Numbered from the stretch's first letter, positions 7,169 through 13,909 are shown. The stretch is 16,369 nucleotides of DNA from Clostridia bacterium (GCA_900772475.1 CAAHEI010000016.1:1-16369); one strand, 5' to 3'. Notes: a model not told the origin generated them from the letters alone. Program-made: numbers and translations.

Positions 7169-8602
7169 ATGTTAAAGATAACTAAGGAAAATTTTGCTAA
7201 TATAGATAATCCTTTAAGATACACCGGAGGAGAGTATAATGAGGCAAAAAAATATAAAGATAATGTTAAAACAAGGGTGGCACTTTGCTACCCTAATCTG
7301 TATGATATAGGTATGAACAATTATGCTATGCTTTACCTATATAATGCAATTAATAGTCAAAAAGAAATTTACGCAGAAAGAGTTTTTATGCCGGCTTTTG
7401 ATTTTGAGTGTTTTCTAAAAAAAAATAGAGAGGAACTTTATACGCTTGAGACAAAAAGTAAACTTAATTCATTTGATTTTATTGTCTTTATTTTATCAAA
7501 TGAAGTTGAGTATATAAATGTAATTACAATGTTAAAGCTTACAAATATAAAAAATAGATCAGCTGAAAAGCCTATATTAATTGGTTTTTTTGAAGGTTTT
7601 CAATTAAATCATAAACCATTAGATGATGTTTTTGATATATTTGTCTATAACAATTTAAAAATAGTATACAAAGATATTTTATTTAGATATAATGTATATA
7701 ACAAACAAAAATTATCAATAGATGACTTTTTTGAAAGTATAAATTCCATAGATAATGTGATTGTACCTAAGATTAATTCTGAAAAAGTTTTAAATAAAAA
7801 ATGTGCAATAATAATTGAAAAAGCAATGTCATCGGTTCCAGTTTCAAGTATGTCTAATATAAATCAAAAATTGATTATAAAGTATAATCCTGATGTAGTA
7901 AAGATGTATCAAGAGACAGTAAATTTGATAAAAAATACAGGCATAAAAGATATTAAAGTCATATGTATAGAAGATGCAAATTACAATAATTTATATAACT
8001 ATATTGAGGCTTTAAAGCAAGACTTCATATTTTTGAATTTAAGTATTGATAAATTACCATATAATCTTGAGACTTTTAAAATATATGAATATACAGGAAT
8101 GATTAATTTAAAAGTTGTTTTTGAAATTATTGCTGCAAATAGTAAAAAGAGTACGATTAAAAATTTAGAATCAAATATTGAACTTGCCATAAAAAGAGGA
8201 GCTAAAAAAATATACCTAAATGTTTTTATAGGTTATGATAATGAAACTTATCATGACTTGGAAAAAATCGCAAAATGTATTAATAATATTAAAGAAAAAA
8301 TAACTTTACCTTTTGATGTTAATTTTAAAGTTAATTTTTTGTTTGATATAAATGGCGATATAAATAGTTTTGGATTAAGAGAAAAGTTTTTAGAAGAAAA
8401 GATTTTTAATGTAAATTATAAATTTGAAAGTTTAAATATTGTAAGACTTAAAAATTTACTTAAATATGGGAAAAAAGATAGTATAAATTTGCTTGAAATA
8501 GCAAGTAATAACTTGATTAGAGTATATAAAAATATATATGACATTGATGAAAAAAGAATACAGAAAACTTTTAAAGATTTAAATATGGATTATGATTGCT
8601 AA
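7169..8602 (+). CDS. Degenerate B12-binding/radical SAM family protein lacking the FeS cysteines
   Basis: The N-terminal part follows the pattern of the TIGR03960-type B12-binding/radical SAM proteins: YTGGEYN (18-24), RVALCYPNLYDIGMNN (36-51), AERVFMPAFDFE (69-80), LETKSKLNSFDFIVFILSNEVEY (93-115) and LLVxGG-like PILIGFFEG at 135-143. Where the family has RGC-x3-C-x2-C for its 4Fe-4S cluster, this protein reads EKAMSSVPVSS (217-227), with no cysteine. The later TIM-barrel pattern is still traceable (AIKRGAKKIYLNVFIGYDNETYHDLEKI, corresponding to the family's KLYFMIGLPTE region). At 477 aa it is shorter than typical members. It therefore probably cannot reduce SAM and may be a non-catalytic derivative kept for binding or structure. 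The reading frame is open throughout, arguing against simple decay. ATG 7169 follows AAGGGG (7157-7162), which overlaps the previous stop. smpB follows after 24 bp. Confidence 0.7.
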   Translation: MLKITKENFANIDNPLRYTGGEYNEAKKYKDNVKTRVALCYPNLYDIGMNNYAMLYLYNAINSQKEIYAERVFMPAFDFECFLKKNREELYTLETKSKLNSFDFIVFILSNEVEYINVITMLKLTNIKNRSAEKPILIGFFEGFQLNHKPLDDVFDIFVYNNLKIVYKDILFRYNVYNKQKLSIDDFFESINSIDNVIVPKINSEKVLNKKCAIIIEKAMSSVPVSSMSNINQKLIIKYNPDVVKMYQETVNLIKNTGIKDIKVICIEDANYNNLYNYIEALKQDFIFLNLSIDKLPYNLETFKIYEYTGMINLKVVFEIIAANSKKSTIKNLESNIELAIKRGAKKIYLNVFIGYDNETYHDLEKIAKCINNIKEKITLPFDVNFKVNFLFDINGDINSFGLREKFLEEKIFNVNYKFESLNIVRLKNLLKYGKKDSINLLEIASNNLIRVYKNIYDIDEKRIQKTFKDLNMDYDC

Positions 8603-8626
8603 TTTTCACGAAATGGAAGTGGTTAA

Positions 8627-9085
8627 ATGAAAAAAAGTAAAAAAGATAATTTGGTAATAAAAAATAGACAAATTAGTTTTAAATATGATATTGTTGAAAC
8701 CCTTGAAACGGGGATAGAGTTAAAGGGTACGGAGGTAAAATCTGTACGCGAAGGCTCATGCAACTTAAAAGATAGTTTCGCAATAATTAAAAATAACGAA
8801 GTTATTGTTAAGGGAATGCATATAAGCCCATATGAAAAAGGAAATATAAATAATGTAAACCCTTTGAGAGATAGAAAATTATTAGTACACAAACTAGAAA
8901 TATTAAAATTACAAAATTATATAAAAAAAGGAGGATATACATTAATACCAGAAAAAGTATATTTAAAAGGCAGATTTGTTAAATTATCTCTTGCAGTTTG
9001 TAAAGGTAAAAAATTATTTGATAAAAGAGCATCACTTAAAGAAAAGGATGCATTAAAAGAAGTAAATATTTATAAGAAAAATTAG
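8627..9085 (+). CDS. smpB: SsrA-binding protein SmpB
   Basis: SmpB binds the tRNA-like end of tmRNA and brings it to ribosomes stalled on broken mRNAs, allowing tagging and release (trans-translation). The 152-aa length is normal. Landmarks are all present: NRQISFKYDI near the N-terminus, LETGIELKGTEVKSVREG (about 26-43), NLKDSFA, MHISPYEKGN (65-74), the RDRKLLVHK segment, the GYTLIPEKVYLKGRFVKLSLAVCKGKKLFDKR stretch, and the basic C-terminal helix after it that reaches into the mRNA channel. The start follows GGAAGTGG. It is the last gene of the unit beginning at 5590 and ends before the terminator at 9104. No ssrA (tmRNA) gene is visible in the window. Confidence 0.97.
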   Translation: MKKSKKDNLVIKNRQISFKYDIVETLETGIELKGTEVKSVREGSCNLKDSFAIIKNNEVIVKGMHISPYEKGNINNVNPLRDRKLLVHKLEILKLQNYIKKGGYTLIPEKVYLKGRFVKLSLAVCKGKKLFDKRASLKEKDALKEVNIYKKN

Positions 9086-9103
9086 TAAATGAGCTGATAA
9101 CTG

Positions 9104-9140
9104 AAAATAACTCTATTTTTTTAAGTAGAGTCATTTTTTT
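9104..9140. terminator. Convergent (bidirectional) terminator between smpB and the minus-strand small genes
   Basis: AAAATAACTCTA (9104-9115) pairs with TAGAGTCATTTT (9126-9137) with one internal mismatch. T7 follows on the plus strand (9134-9140), and the A-rich flank gives T's on the minus strand. The stop codon of the minus-strand gene at 9121 lies in the loop. Confidence 0.65.
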
Positions 9141-9333
9141 CTTCACAGTTTGATTGCACTGTAGCTATTATTGCAAGATTTTCTCCTATACTTTGAAGAA
9201 GTGTTGAAAGTAAGTTTTGATCTTCAATTGATAATTCATTTGCAATAAGGATTGAAAGAAGAGCAGAAAATAGTACTAGGTTACTACCAGCATTATTACA
9301 TATATTTTTATTGCTTGAAAGAACATTTGACAT
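9121..9333 (-). CDS. Small hypothetical protein, 70 aa (last gene of the small-gene operon)
   Basis: This short protein has one predicted amphipathic/hydrophobic core, NLVLFSALLSILIANELSIEDQNLLSTLLQSIGENLAIIATVQ, flanked by Cys-containing tails (NICNN and NCEEK). The pattern, two helices with Ile/Leu repeats joined by an acidic turn LSIEDQN, resembles small proteins I have seen in spore-forming Clostridia with a core like LSLEELNLLGN, but I cannot name a family. The start codon is 9 bp after the stop of the preceding gene; only a short AGG lies before it, so translation may be coupled. It is probably transcribed with the two paralogous genes upstream from the 10000 region. Confidence 0.6.
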   Translation of the reverse strand: MSNVLSSNKNICNNAGSNLVLFSALLSILIANELSIEDQNLLSTLLQSIGENLAIIATVQSNCEEKNDST

Positions 9334-9342
9334 TTGAATTAC

Positions 9343-9627
9343 CTAGGAAATTACAGCTGTAAGAGTAACTATGTGTGTGCAGTTTTTGGTTGAAATACAA
9401 ATTTGCATAGGAAAATTTCTTACATTTCTAATTATTACTTGAAAACCATTTTGTATTAATATAGTTGCATAGTTACTATCTACAGCAATTACATTTAAAA
9501 TATAATTATTTTGTAATGATAATGTTTGAGAAGTAGCTGTAACAGTAACTGTGCTTGAATTGCAATTTTTGCAATTACAAGAATAAATGCAATCTTCAAT
9601 TGTTAAAGTAATATTAAAATTATCCAT
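9343..9627 (-). CDS. Small Cys/Thr-rich beta protein, 94 aa, paralogue of the gene at 9642-9971
   Basis: No known family is recognised. The sequence is a string of short hydrophobic beta-like strands rich in Thr, Ser, Asn and Ile, with a cysteine cluster CIYSCNCKNC (13-22) and two more cysteines near the end (77 and 83). NYILNVIAVDSNYATILIQN occupies residues 41-60; the upstream neighbour has a matching segment at exactly the same residues with 8 of 20 identities, and both begin M-x-N-F-x-x-T-L. A strong ribosome site AAAGGAGGT precedes ATG 9627. There is no signal peptide. Cys-rich beta proteins without export signals in tandem are common among spore coat/exosporium components, an inference only. 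Confidence 0.65.
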   Translation of the reverse strand: MDNFNITLTIEDCIYSCNCKNCNSSTVTVTATSQTLSLQNNYILNVIAVDSNYATILIQNGFQVIIRNVRNFPMQICISTKNCTHIVTLTAVIS

Positions 9628-9641
9628 GAAATTACCTCCTT

Positions 9642-9971
9642 TTAAATTATATTACAACAGCTAACAGTATTACTACAGTCTATAGCTGTTACGCCTACAT
9701 ATATTCTAACTGTCCCAGAATCTACAGGTAAATCAAATATTTTATAACTACCACTTGGTATATTAAATAAAATGTTAGGAATAAAGTCAGAATTTGACAA
9801 CTGTATTGTTGCCGTACTTGAGTTACTTGAAATAAAAGTCAAAGTATAACCAAAGCCAAGTTGGACTACACTGTTATTTGATATGTTAGTGTATATGTTA
9901 TCTGTTATATTTGATATTCCATTTTGACATTTTTTTTGTCTTACAGCTAAAGTATAACAAAAATTATTCAT
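9642..9971 (-). CDS. Small Cys/Ser-rich beta protein, 109 aa, first gene of the small-gene operon
   Basis: The ATG at 9971 is preceded by GAGGTGAT; an in-frame GTG at 9980 is part of that ribosome site, so the shorter form (MNNFCYTLAV) is preferred, and it then aligns with the N-terminus MDNFNITLTI of its neighbour. Residues 41-60 (GYTLTFISSNSSTATIQLSN) align with the same positions of the next gene. The N-terminal KKCQNG and the C-terminal DCSNTVSCC supply cysteines that could cross-link. No signal peptide, no membrane helix and no catalytic motif are present. It is 14 bp from the next gene, so the three small genes form one operon. Function unknown; a structural, possibly spore-surface, role is a guess from composition and promoter. 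Confidence 0.65.
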   Translation of the reverse strand: MNNFCYTLAVRQKKCQNGISNITDNIYTNISNNSVVQLGFGYTLTFISSNSSTATIQLSNSDFIPNILFNIPSGSYKIFDLPVDSGTVRIYVGVTAIDCSNTVSCCNII

Positions 9972-9996
9972 ACCAATCACCTCGTTATTTATACAA

Positions 9997-10012
9997 TATT
10001 TTATGCATTATA
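9997..10012 (-). promoter_or_regulatory. Promoter region of the small-gene operon; possible mother-cell sigma site
   Basis: On the minus strand CATAAAATA (10005 to 9997) fits the -10 pattern of sporulation sigma E/K promoters (CATAnnnTA or CATAnaAT). A transcript would start near 9990, about 19 bases before the ATG. A TATAAT (10012 to 10007) lies beside it, but nothing like TTGACA occurs 16-18 bp further upstream. The -35 of a sigma E/K promoter is too short to judge by eye. Confidence 0.35.
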
Positions 10013-10033
10013 CATAATTTTGTTATATTTTAT

Positions 10034-10061
10034 TTGACATTTTAAAAAAAAATGTTATAAT
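10034..10061 (+). promoter_or_regulatory. Strong sigma-A promoter for the gene at 10118
   Basis: TTGACA (10034-10039), 16 bp, TATAAT (10056-10061), with a TGn extension. This is the closest match to consensus in the window. It is divergent from the small-gene operon, whose promoter lies about 25-40 bp away. Confidence 0.8.
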
Positions 10062-10117
10062 TTAAGTAAAAATAACATTCATTATTTTTTTAATAAAAAA
10101 TGAGAGAAGGGTCTTTT

Positions 10118-10720
10118 ATGAAAAATCTGAGAGTATTAATGCCAATAAAATACATATATCAACATAATCTAACGCTAGATTATGTTCTAAAAACAGAATC
10201 CTTTTTATTTAACAAAGCTAAGATTTGTAGTTTAAATGTTGACTTAGCCGAGTTTGTGGATGAATGGTCAGCTATGAAGAATTTAATAAAGTTTAAGAAT
10301 GGACAAATATATATGGAATATAATATTGATAAATATTTGCCATGTCTTAGAAAAGATAAAGTTTGTAGTTTATCTAATATTCAAGAAGAAATTTTCAGGG
10401 AAGTGATTGGATCGCATTGTATAGATGTTGAAATGTTTAATTATTTAAATCAATTTTTATGGAAAGAATGGCTAAAAGAATACACGAATAAGTTAATATC
10501 ATATGAAAGAAAAAGTATGATTGACATTGAGATATCTTTTGAAACAGAAATGTTGAGAGAAATTTATTTTATAAAAGATGAAAGTGATTTTTTTAGTGAA
10601 CTCGTTTATGATGTAGAACTCTTTATAACTTACAATAGATTAGGTCATATTAGATTTGACGATGGTTATAAATGTACATCAAAAGAAATTAGTTTTGGCA
10701 TAAACATGGAAATTTTTTAA
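10118..10720 (+). CDS. Hypothetical protein, 200 aa
   Basis: I do not recognise a family. No signal peptide or membrane segment is seen. The N-terminal half alternates strands and helices (LRVLMPIKYIYQHNLTLDYVL; then FVDEWSAMKNLIKFKNGQIYMEYNID), the middle is helical with the aromatic-rich stretch NQFLWKEWLKEYTNKL, and the C-terminal part is acidic (MLREIYFIKDESDFFSELVYDVELF) and ends with a Gly-containing tail. Four scattered cysteines do not form a motif. The ATG at 10118 has GAAGGG at 10106-10111 six bases ahead; the in-frame ATG at 10100 lacks a ribosome site. It is a single gene driven by a near-consensus promoter and closed by a strong terminator, so it is probably well expressed. Confidence 0.65.
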   Translation: MKNLRVLMPIKYIYQHNLTLDYVLKTESFLFNKAKICSLNVDLAEFVDEWSAMKNLIKFKNGQIYMEYNIDKYLPCLRKDKVCSLSNIQEEIFREVIGSHCIDVEMFNYLNQFLWKEWLKEYTNKLISYERKSMIDIEISFETEMLREIYFIKDESDFFSELVYDVELFITYNRLGHIRFDDGYKCTSKEISFGINMEIF

Positions 10721-10727
10721 TTAATGT

Positions 10728-10758
10728 AAATGATGCAGATTATTCTGCATCATTTTTT
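10728..10758 (+). terminator. Rho-independent terminator of the gene at 10118
   Basis: AAATGATGCAGA pairs perfectly with TCTGCATCATTT around a TTAT loop and ends in a run of T's to 10758. The stem starts eight bases after the stop codon. Confidence 0.9.
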
Positions 10759-10762
10759 GTGG

Positions 10763-10782
10763 GTGTGCCCATTCTGGCACAC
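10763..10782. repeat. GC-rich 7-bp stem-loop
   Basis: GTGTGCC (10763-10769) pairs with GGCACAC (10776-10782) around CATTCT. Its GC content is far above that of the surrounding DNA. No T-tract follows. It sits between two terminator-like hairpins and may belong to an inserted repeat element. Confidence 0.55.
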
Positions 10783-10790
10783 ATGAAACA

Positions 10791-10821
10791 CCGCGTGTTT
10801 TACACGTGGATTTTTATTTTT
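10791..10821 (+). terminator. Second terminator-like hairpin, GC-rich
   Basis: CCGCGTGT (10791-10798) pairs with ACACGTGG (10802-10809), with one wobble and a TTT loop, and is followed by ATTTTTATTTTT. It has the form of a terminator but follows another complete terminator, so it may end a small transcript or be a repeat end. The remainder, 10822-10990, is A/T-rich with a direct repeat CTGTATAA and a TATAAT at 10957-10962, but shows no clear gene. Confidence 0.5.
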
Positions 10822-11012
10822 CCTTAAATTTAATTAATTTTTATTATATCATTTAAGAGAACAATTAATTTTGTATTAACATTTACAATAGAAAAATTCA
10901 ATATAAAATTGATAGAAATCTATCATTTTTTTTAATGCAAAAAAACTGTATAACTGTATAATTAATATATCCTTTCCTTAAATGAAGAAAAAAATGAAAG
11001 GAGTAAAAAAAT

Positions 11013-11078
11013 ATGAGTAAAGATAGGTGGAAGCTTAAATACAACATCTTTAAAATACCACTAACTACAAAAAAGTAG
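11013..11078 (+). CDS. Candidate 21-aa small protein or leader peptide
   Basis: ATG at 11013 has a strong ribosome site AAAGGAG at 10997-11003, nine bases ahead. The product is MSKDRWKLKYNIFKIPLTTKK, basic and partly hydrophobic, ending at TAG 11076-11078. A TATAAT with a TG just before it lies at 10957-10962, but its -35 is poor. The last codons and the stop lie inside a perfect hairpin (11057-11086), the arrangement expected where translation of a leader peptide affects folding of its own mRNA. The era promoter lies 40 bp downstream, so attenuation of era would need read-through. It could equally be a short membrane-active peptide or a chance ORF with a good ribosome site. Confidence 0.4.
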   Translation: MSKDRWKLKYNIFKIPLTTKK

Positions 11079-11086
11079 TTAGTGGT
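11057..11086 (+). repeat. 12-bp perfect stem-loop over the stop of the 21-codon ORF
   Basis: ACCACTAACTAC (11057-11068) and GTAGTTAGTGGT (11075-11086) pair perfectly around A6. No T-tract follows directly; a weaker hairpin GTGA-TAAG-TCAC and TTTT come some 15 bases later. It could be a terminator-like or protective 3' structure, or an attenuator. Confidence 0.6.
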
Positions 11087-11118
11087 GGAGTGATAAGTCA
11101 CTTTTGTTCTTGAATGTA

Positions 11119-11147
11119 TTTACAATAATAGTTTTAAATGATATAAT
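11119..11147 (+). promoter_or_regulatory. Sigma-A promoter with extended -10 for era-yqzL-recO
   Basis: TTTACA (11119-11124), 17 bp, TATAAT (11142-11147) preceded by TGA. Predicted transcript start is about 11154, a leader of about 15 bases to the ATG at 11169, mostly ribosome-binding site. Confidence 0.8.
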
Positions 11148-11168
11148 GTTGATAATTTGGAGGGAAAA

Positions 11169-12083
11169 ATGTTTAAAAGTGGATATGTTAGTGTAGTTGG
11201 AAAACCTAATGCAGGAAAGTCTACACTTGTAAATAAACTAGTTGGGTTTAAGGTAGCAATTACAACACCAAAACCTCAAACTACAAGATTTAATATAAAA
11301 GGAATAGTTACAAGTAAAACATCACAAATTGTATTTATTGATACTCCTGGAGTACATACACCTAAGCATAAAATGGGAAAATATATGATGCAAAGTGTAA
11401 ATACAGCTATAAATAATGTTGATGTTATTGTATATTTAGTTGATGCAACAAGACCTAAAATAGATTTTGCAAATGAAAATATAATGAAAAATATAGGAAG
11501 TTTAAATACAAAAGTAATTCTTTGTATAAATAAAATAGATAAAGTTGATAAAGCAAGACTTCTTAGTATAATGGATGAATACAATAAATTTTTTGCCAGT
11601 ATAGGAGCAAGTTTTTGTGATATTATCCCTATTTCTGTATATAAAAATGATGGACTTGATATTTTAATTTCATGTATAGAAAAATATTTAAAACCAGGAG
11701 ATATTATTTATCCGGAAGATGAAATTACAGATATTACAGAAAGAGAAATTGTTGAAGAAACAATAAGGGAAAAGGCTTTAAATAATTTAAATGAAGAAGT
11801 TCCTCATGGAATTAAGGTTGAGGTTGAAAATTTTAAAGAAAATATAAGAGAAGATGGAAAGTATGTATATAATATTGATGTAAATTTAATTTGTAAAAAG
11901 AAATCTCATAAAGGAATTGTAATTGGAAAAGATGGAACTATGTTAAAGAAGATAACAAGAGAGGCCAAAAAAGATTTAGAAAATAATCTTGATGCCAAAA
12001 TTAATCTTAAAATTTGGGTTAAGGTAAGAGAAAATTGGCAAGAAAATGATAATTTTCTAGGAGATTTGAAATCAAAAATATAG
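11169..12083 (+). CDS. era: GTPase Era, 16S rRNA-binding 30S maturation factor
   Basis: Era is a GTP-switched RNA chaperone that binds the 3' end of 16S rRNA and helps finish the small ribosomal subunit. At 304 aa it has the normal size. The GTPase half shows G1 GKPNAGKST (11-19), the G2 threonine in QTTRF (37-41), G3 DTPG (58-61), G4 NKID (121-124) and a G5 region ISVYK (155-159). The C-terminal KH RNA-binding domain has the GxxG loop GKDG at 253-256 (HKGIVIGKDGTMLKKI). ATG 11169 follows GGAGGG at 11159-11164; an upstream in-frame TTG at 11157 overlaps that site. It heads an operon with yqzL and recO, a common Firmicute order. Confidence 0.97.
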   Translation: MFKSGYVSVVGKPNAGKSTLVNKLVGFKVAITTPKPQTTRFNIKGIVTSKTSQIVFIDTPGVHTPKHKMGKYMMQSVNTAINNVDVIVYLVDATRPKIDFANENIMKNIGSLNTKVILCINKIDKVDKARLLSIMDEYNKFFASIGASFCDIIPISVYKNDGLDILISCIEKYLKPGDIIYPEDEITDITEREIVEETIREKALNNLNEEVPHGIKVEVENFKENIREDGKYVYNIDVNLICKKKSHKGIVIGKDGTMLKKITREAKKDLENNLDAKINLKIWVKVRENWQENDNFLGDLKSKI

Positions 12084-12164
12084 TTACAAAATTAGACAAA
12101 TAAGTATATAATTTTTAGTATATGAAGTTAATAATTACATAAAATATGAGTAGAAGGTGATTTT

Positions 12165-12329
12165 ATGTATGAAGATTTGGCATGGGAGAATTTTTGTAAA
12201 ACAGGAAATTTAGAAAGTTATATTGAATATAAAAAAATATGTGAAATTAACAATCAAAATATTGGATTAATAAATGATGAAGGGATTATTTTAGATGAAC
12301 TTGATAAAGGTAAAAGGGATAGTAATTAA
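12165..12329 (+). CDS. yqzL: YqzL family small protein, 54 aa
   Basis: This short ORF starts with MYEDLAWENFCKTGNLESYIEYKKI, which matches the typical YqzL signature (W-x-x-F-x-x-TG-x-x-x-x-Y-x-x-x-K) and sits between era and recO as YqzL does in many Firmicutes. Its function is unknown. The ribosome site AAGGTGAT lies directly ahead of ATG 12165. The last 35 bp overlap the start of recO in another frame, so the two are probably translationally coupled. The tail after about residue 30 is acidic and looks variable. Confidence 0.8.
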   Translation: MYEDLAWENFCKTGNLESYIEYKKICEINNQNIGLINDEGIILDELDKGKRDSN

Positions 12330-13011
12330 AGAGGTACAATATAAAGATAATGATAAAATAATAACGATACTTACAGATACATTAGGAAAGGTTTCGTGTA
12401 TTGCAAAAGGAGCAAAAAAAACAAATAGTCCAATTCTTGCAAATGCACAATATCTAGTGTATAACGAATTTGTTTTGTATAAATCAAGGAATTTTTATTA
12501 TATTAATTCTGCAAATGTAATTGACACTTTTTATAACATAAGGATAGATTTGGATAAACTTGAAATTTCATTTGAACTAACAAGGCTTTTAATAAAGGTA
12601 ACAGATGAAAATGAAGATACTTTATATATATTAAAACTTTTTTTAAATACAATGTATATCTTAGGAAAAAATATTAAAGATATAAATTTAGTTATAGCTA
12701 TATTTAAAATAAAATTATTTTGCCTTTTAGGTTTTATGCCACATATAGAAAAATGTTATTTATGTGGACAAGTATTAAATAGTATTGATGAAATATATTA
12801 TGATTATGTAGGAAATAATTTCTTATGTAATAATTGTATAAACAATAAGGATAAAAGAAGATATATAAAAATTAATAAAGCTACTCTTATTGCAATAGAA
12901 TATATAATGAAGGCTGATATAAAAAAGGTATTTAGTTTTGAACTTAAGGATATATCACAAATTAGACTTTTTGCAGATGTATATTCTGATGCTATGATAG
13001 GTGGAATTTAA
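12295..13011 (+). CDS. recO: DNA repair protein RecO
   Basis: RecO helps load RecA onto SSB-coated single-stranded DNA with RecR in the RecFOR recombination-repair pathway. The N-terminus (KVKGIVIKEVQYKDNDKIITILTDTLGKVSCIAKGAKKTNS) is the RecO OB-fold signature. The helical domain follows, with the zinc-binding cysteines C154-x2-C157 and C178-x2-C181 (CYLCG and LCNNC). At 238 aa it is slightly short but within the family range. ATG 12295 lies inside yqzL, with GAAGGG at 12279-12284 as its ribosome site, so the genes overlap by 35 bp. The next gene begins 16 bp after the stop. Confidence 0.93.
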   Translation: MNLIKVKGIVIKEVQYKDNDKIITILTDTLGKVSCIAKGAKKTNSPILANAQYLVYNEFVLYKSRNFYYINSANVIDTFYNIRIDLDKLEISFELTRLLIKVTDENEDTLYILKLFLNTMYILGKNIKDINLVIAIFKIKLFCLLGFMPHIEKCYLCGQVLNSIDEIYYDYVGNNFLCNNCINNKDKRRYIKINKATLIAIEYIMKADIKKVFSFELKDISQIRLFADVYSDAMIGGI

Positions 13012-13027
13012 ATTTAGGGGGATATTT

Positions 13028-13882
13028 ATGAATAAAAAGGTTGGTATAGTAATTTCAGTTATAGTCGCTGCGGCTGTTATATTTTTTCTTGCGGTGATTA
13101 TTTTAAATCAAAATTCTAGTAAAAAAGATGAAAAAATTGAAAATAATGTAGAGCAAGGTAAAAATAATAGTGAACAAAACACCAAAGAAAATGTAGAAAA
13201 TAGCCAGACTGAAAATGTGGTATTAAGTAGTAAAATAGGAAATACCATACAAGATTTAATATATATTCCTAATATATATTCAGATAATTTTTTTAAAGAA
13301 GTAGAAGCTAGTGGCTTGGATGATAGAGCAAAAATAATGTTTACTTTTGCAAAAATTGTTACAGATGATGAGTATTTATCATTAAGAAGAAAATCTGAAG
13401 AATATGTGGGAGATTATGTTACAAAAGGTGATTTAGAAAGTGTTGCTAAAAAATTATTTACGGATACATCAAATTTAAAACACCAAGAAGTATTTTTATC
13501 TGGATCCTATGACAGTAAAGATGGAAATTATATTATATTTCCAACTGGCTTTGTAGAATTTAATTATATAAAAGATATACCATATAAAATAGAGGAGACA
13601 GGAGATAATATAACTGTTTATACATATAGATTATATGTTAACTGTAATACTGTTGAAACTATGGAAGAAAATACTAATTCAACTCATACAATATACTATG
13701 ATGACACTAAAAAGAACAAAGCTTTAGTTATAAACGATGAAAAAATGGATGATGAGAATACTCAAAATGAATTTTTAAATAGTAAAATTTCATCAGGAGA
13801 AATTAGCAAAGATAAAATGAAGCAAGGTGTATACAAAATACAAAGAAGAGGAAATAGTTATTTAATTGATGATATAAAATAA
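13028..13882 (+). CDS. Hypothetical single-pass membrane-anchored protein, 284 aa
   Basis: A short basic N-terminus and one hydrophobic helix (VGIVISVIVAAAVIFFLAVIIL, 5-26) suggest a signal anchor with the remainder outside. Residues about 27-65 form an Asn/Glu/Lys/Ser-rich linker. The outside domain (about 66-284) mixes helices (DDRAKIMFTFAKIVTDDEYLSLRRKSEEYV) and strands (GNYIIFPTGFVEFNYIKDIPYKIEE), with one cysteine and no catalytic motif I recognise. The ATG at 13028 has AGGGGG just before it; an earlier in-frame GTG at 13001 overlaps recO and is not favoured. It is the last gene of the era operon and ends in a terminator. Function unknown; it may be an envelope protein of this lineage. 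Confidence 0.7.
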   Translation: MNKKVGIVISVIVAAAVIFFLAVIILNQNSSKKDEKIENNVEQGKNNSEQNTKENVENSQTENVVLSSKIGNTIQDLIYIPNIYSDNFFKEVEASGLDDRAKIMFTFAKIVTDDEYLSLRRKSEEYVGDYVTKGDLESVAKKLFTDTSNLKHQEVFLSGSYDSKDGNYIIFPTGFVEFNYIKDIPYKIEETGDNITVYTYRLYVNCNTVETMEENTNSTHTIYYDDTKKNKALVINDEKMDDENTQNEFLNSKISSGEISKDKMKQGVYKIQRRGNSYLIDDIK

Positions 13883-13909
13883 TCCAGGAGAATTTTTCTC
13901 CTGGATTTT
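13882..13909. terminator. Convergent terminator between the era operon and glmS
   Basis: ATCCAGGAGAA (13882-13892) pairs perfectly with TTCTCCTGGAT (13896-13906) around TTT, followed by TTT. It starts at the last base of the preceding stop codon. On the minus strand the same stem lies about 20 bp after the glmS stop and is followed by a T-rich stretch, so it probably serves both directions. Confidence 0.85.

Noticed and set aside
8623..8892. Minus-strand ORF overlapping smpB
   Set aside because: Shadow of smpB, whose family signature covers the same bases.
12084..12164. Separate promoter for yqzL (TATAAT in TAAGTATATAATTT)
   Set aside because: No -35 box at 16-18 bp. Read-through from the era promoter is simpler.
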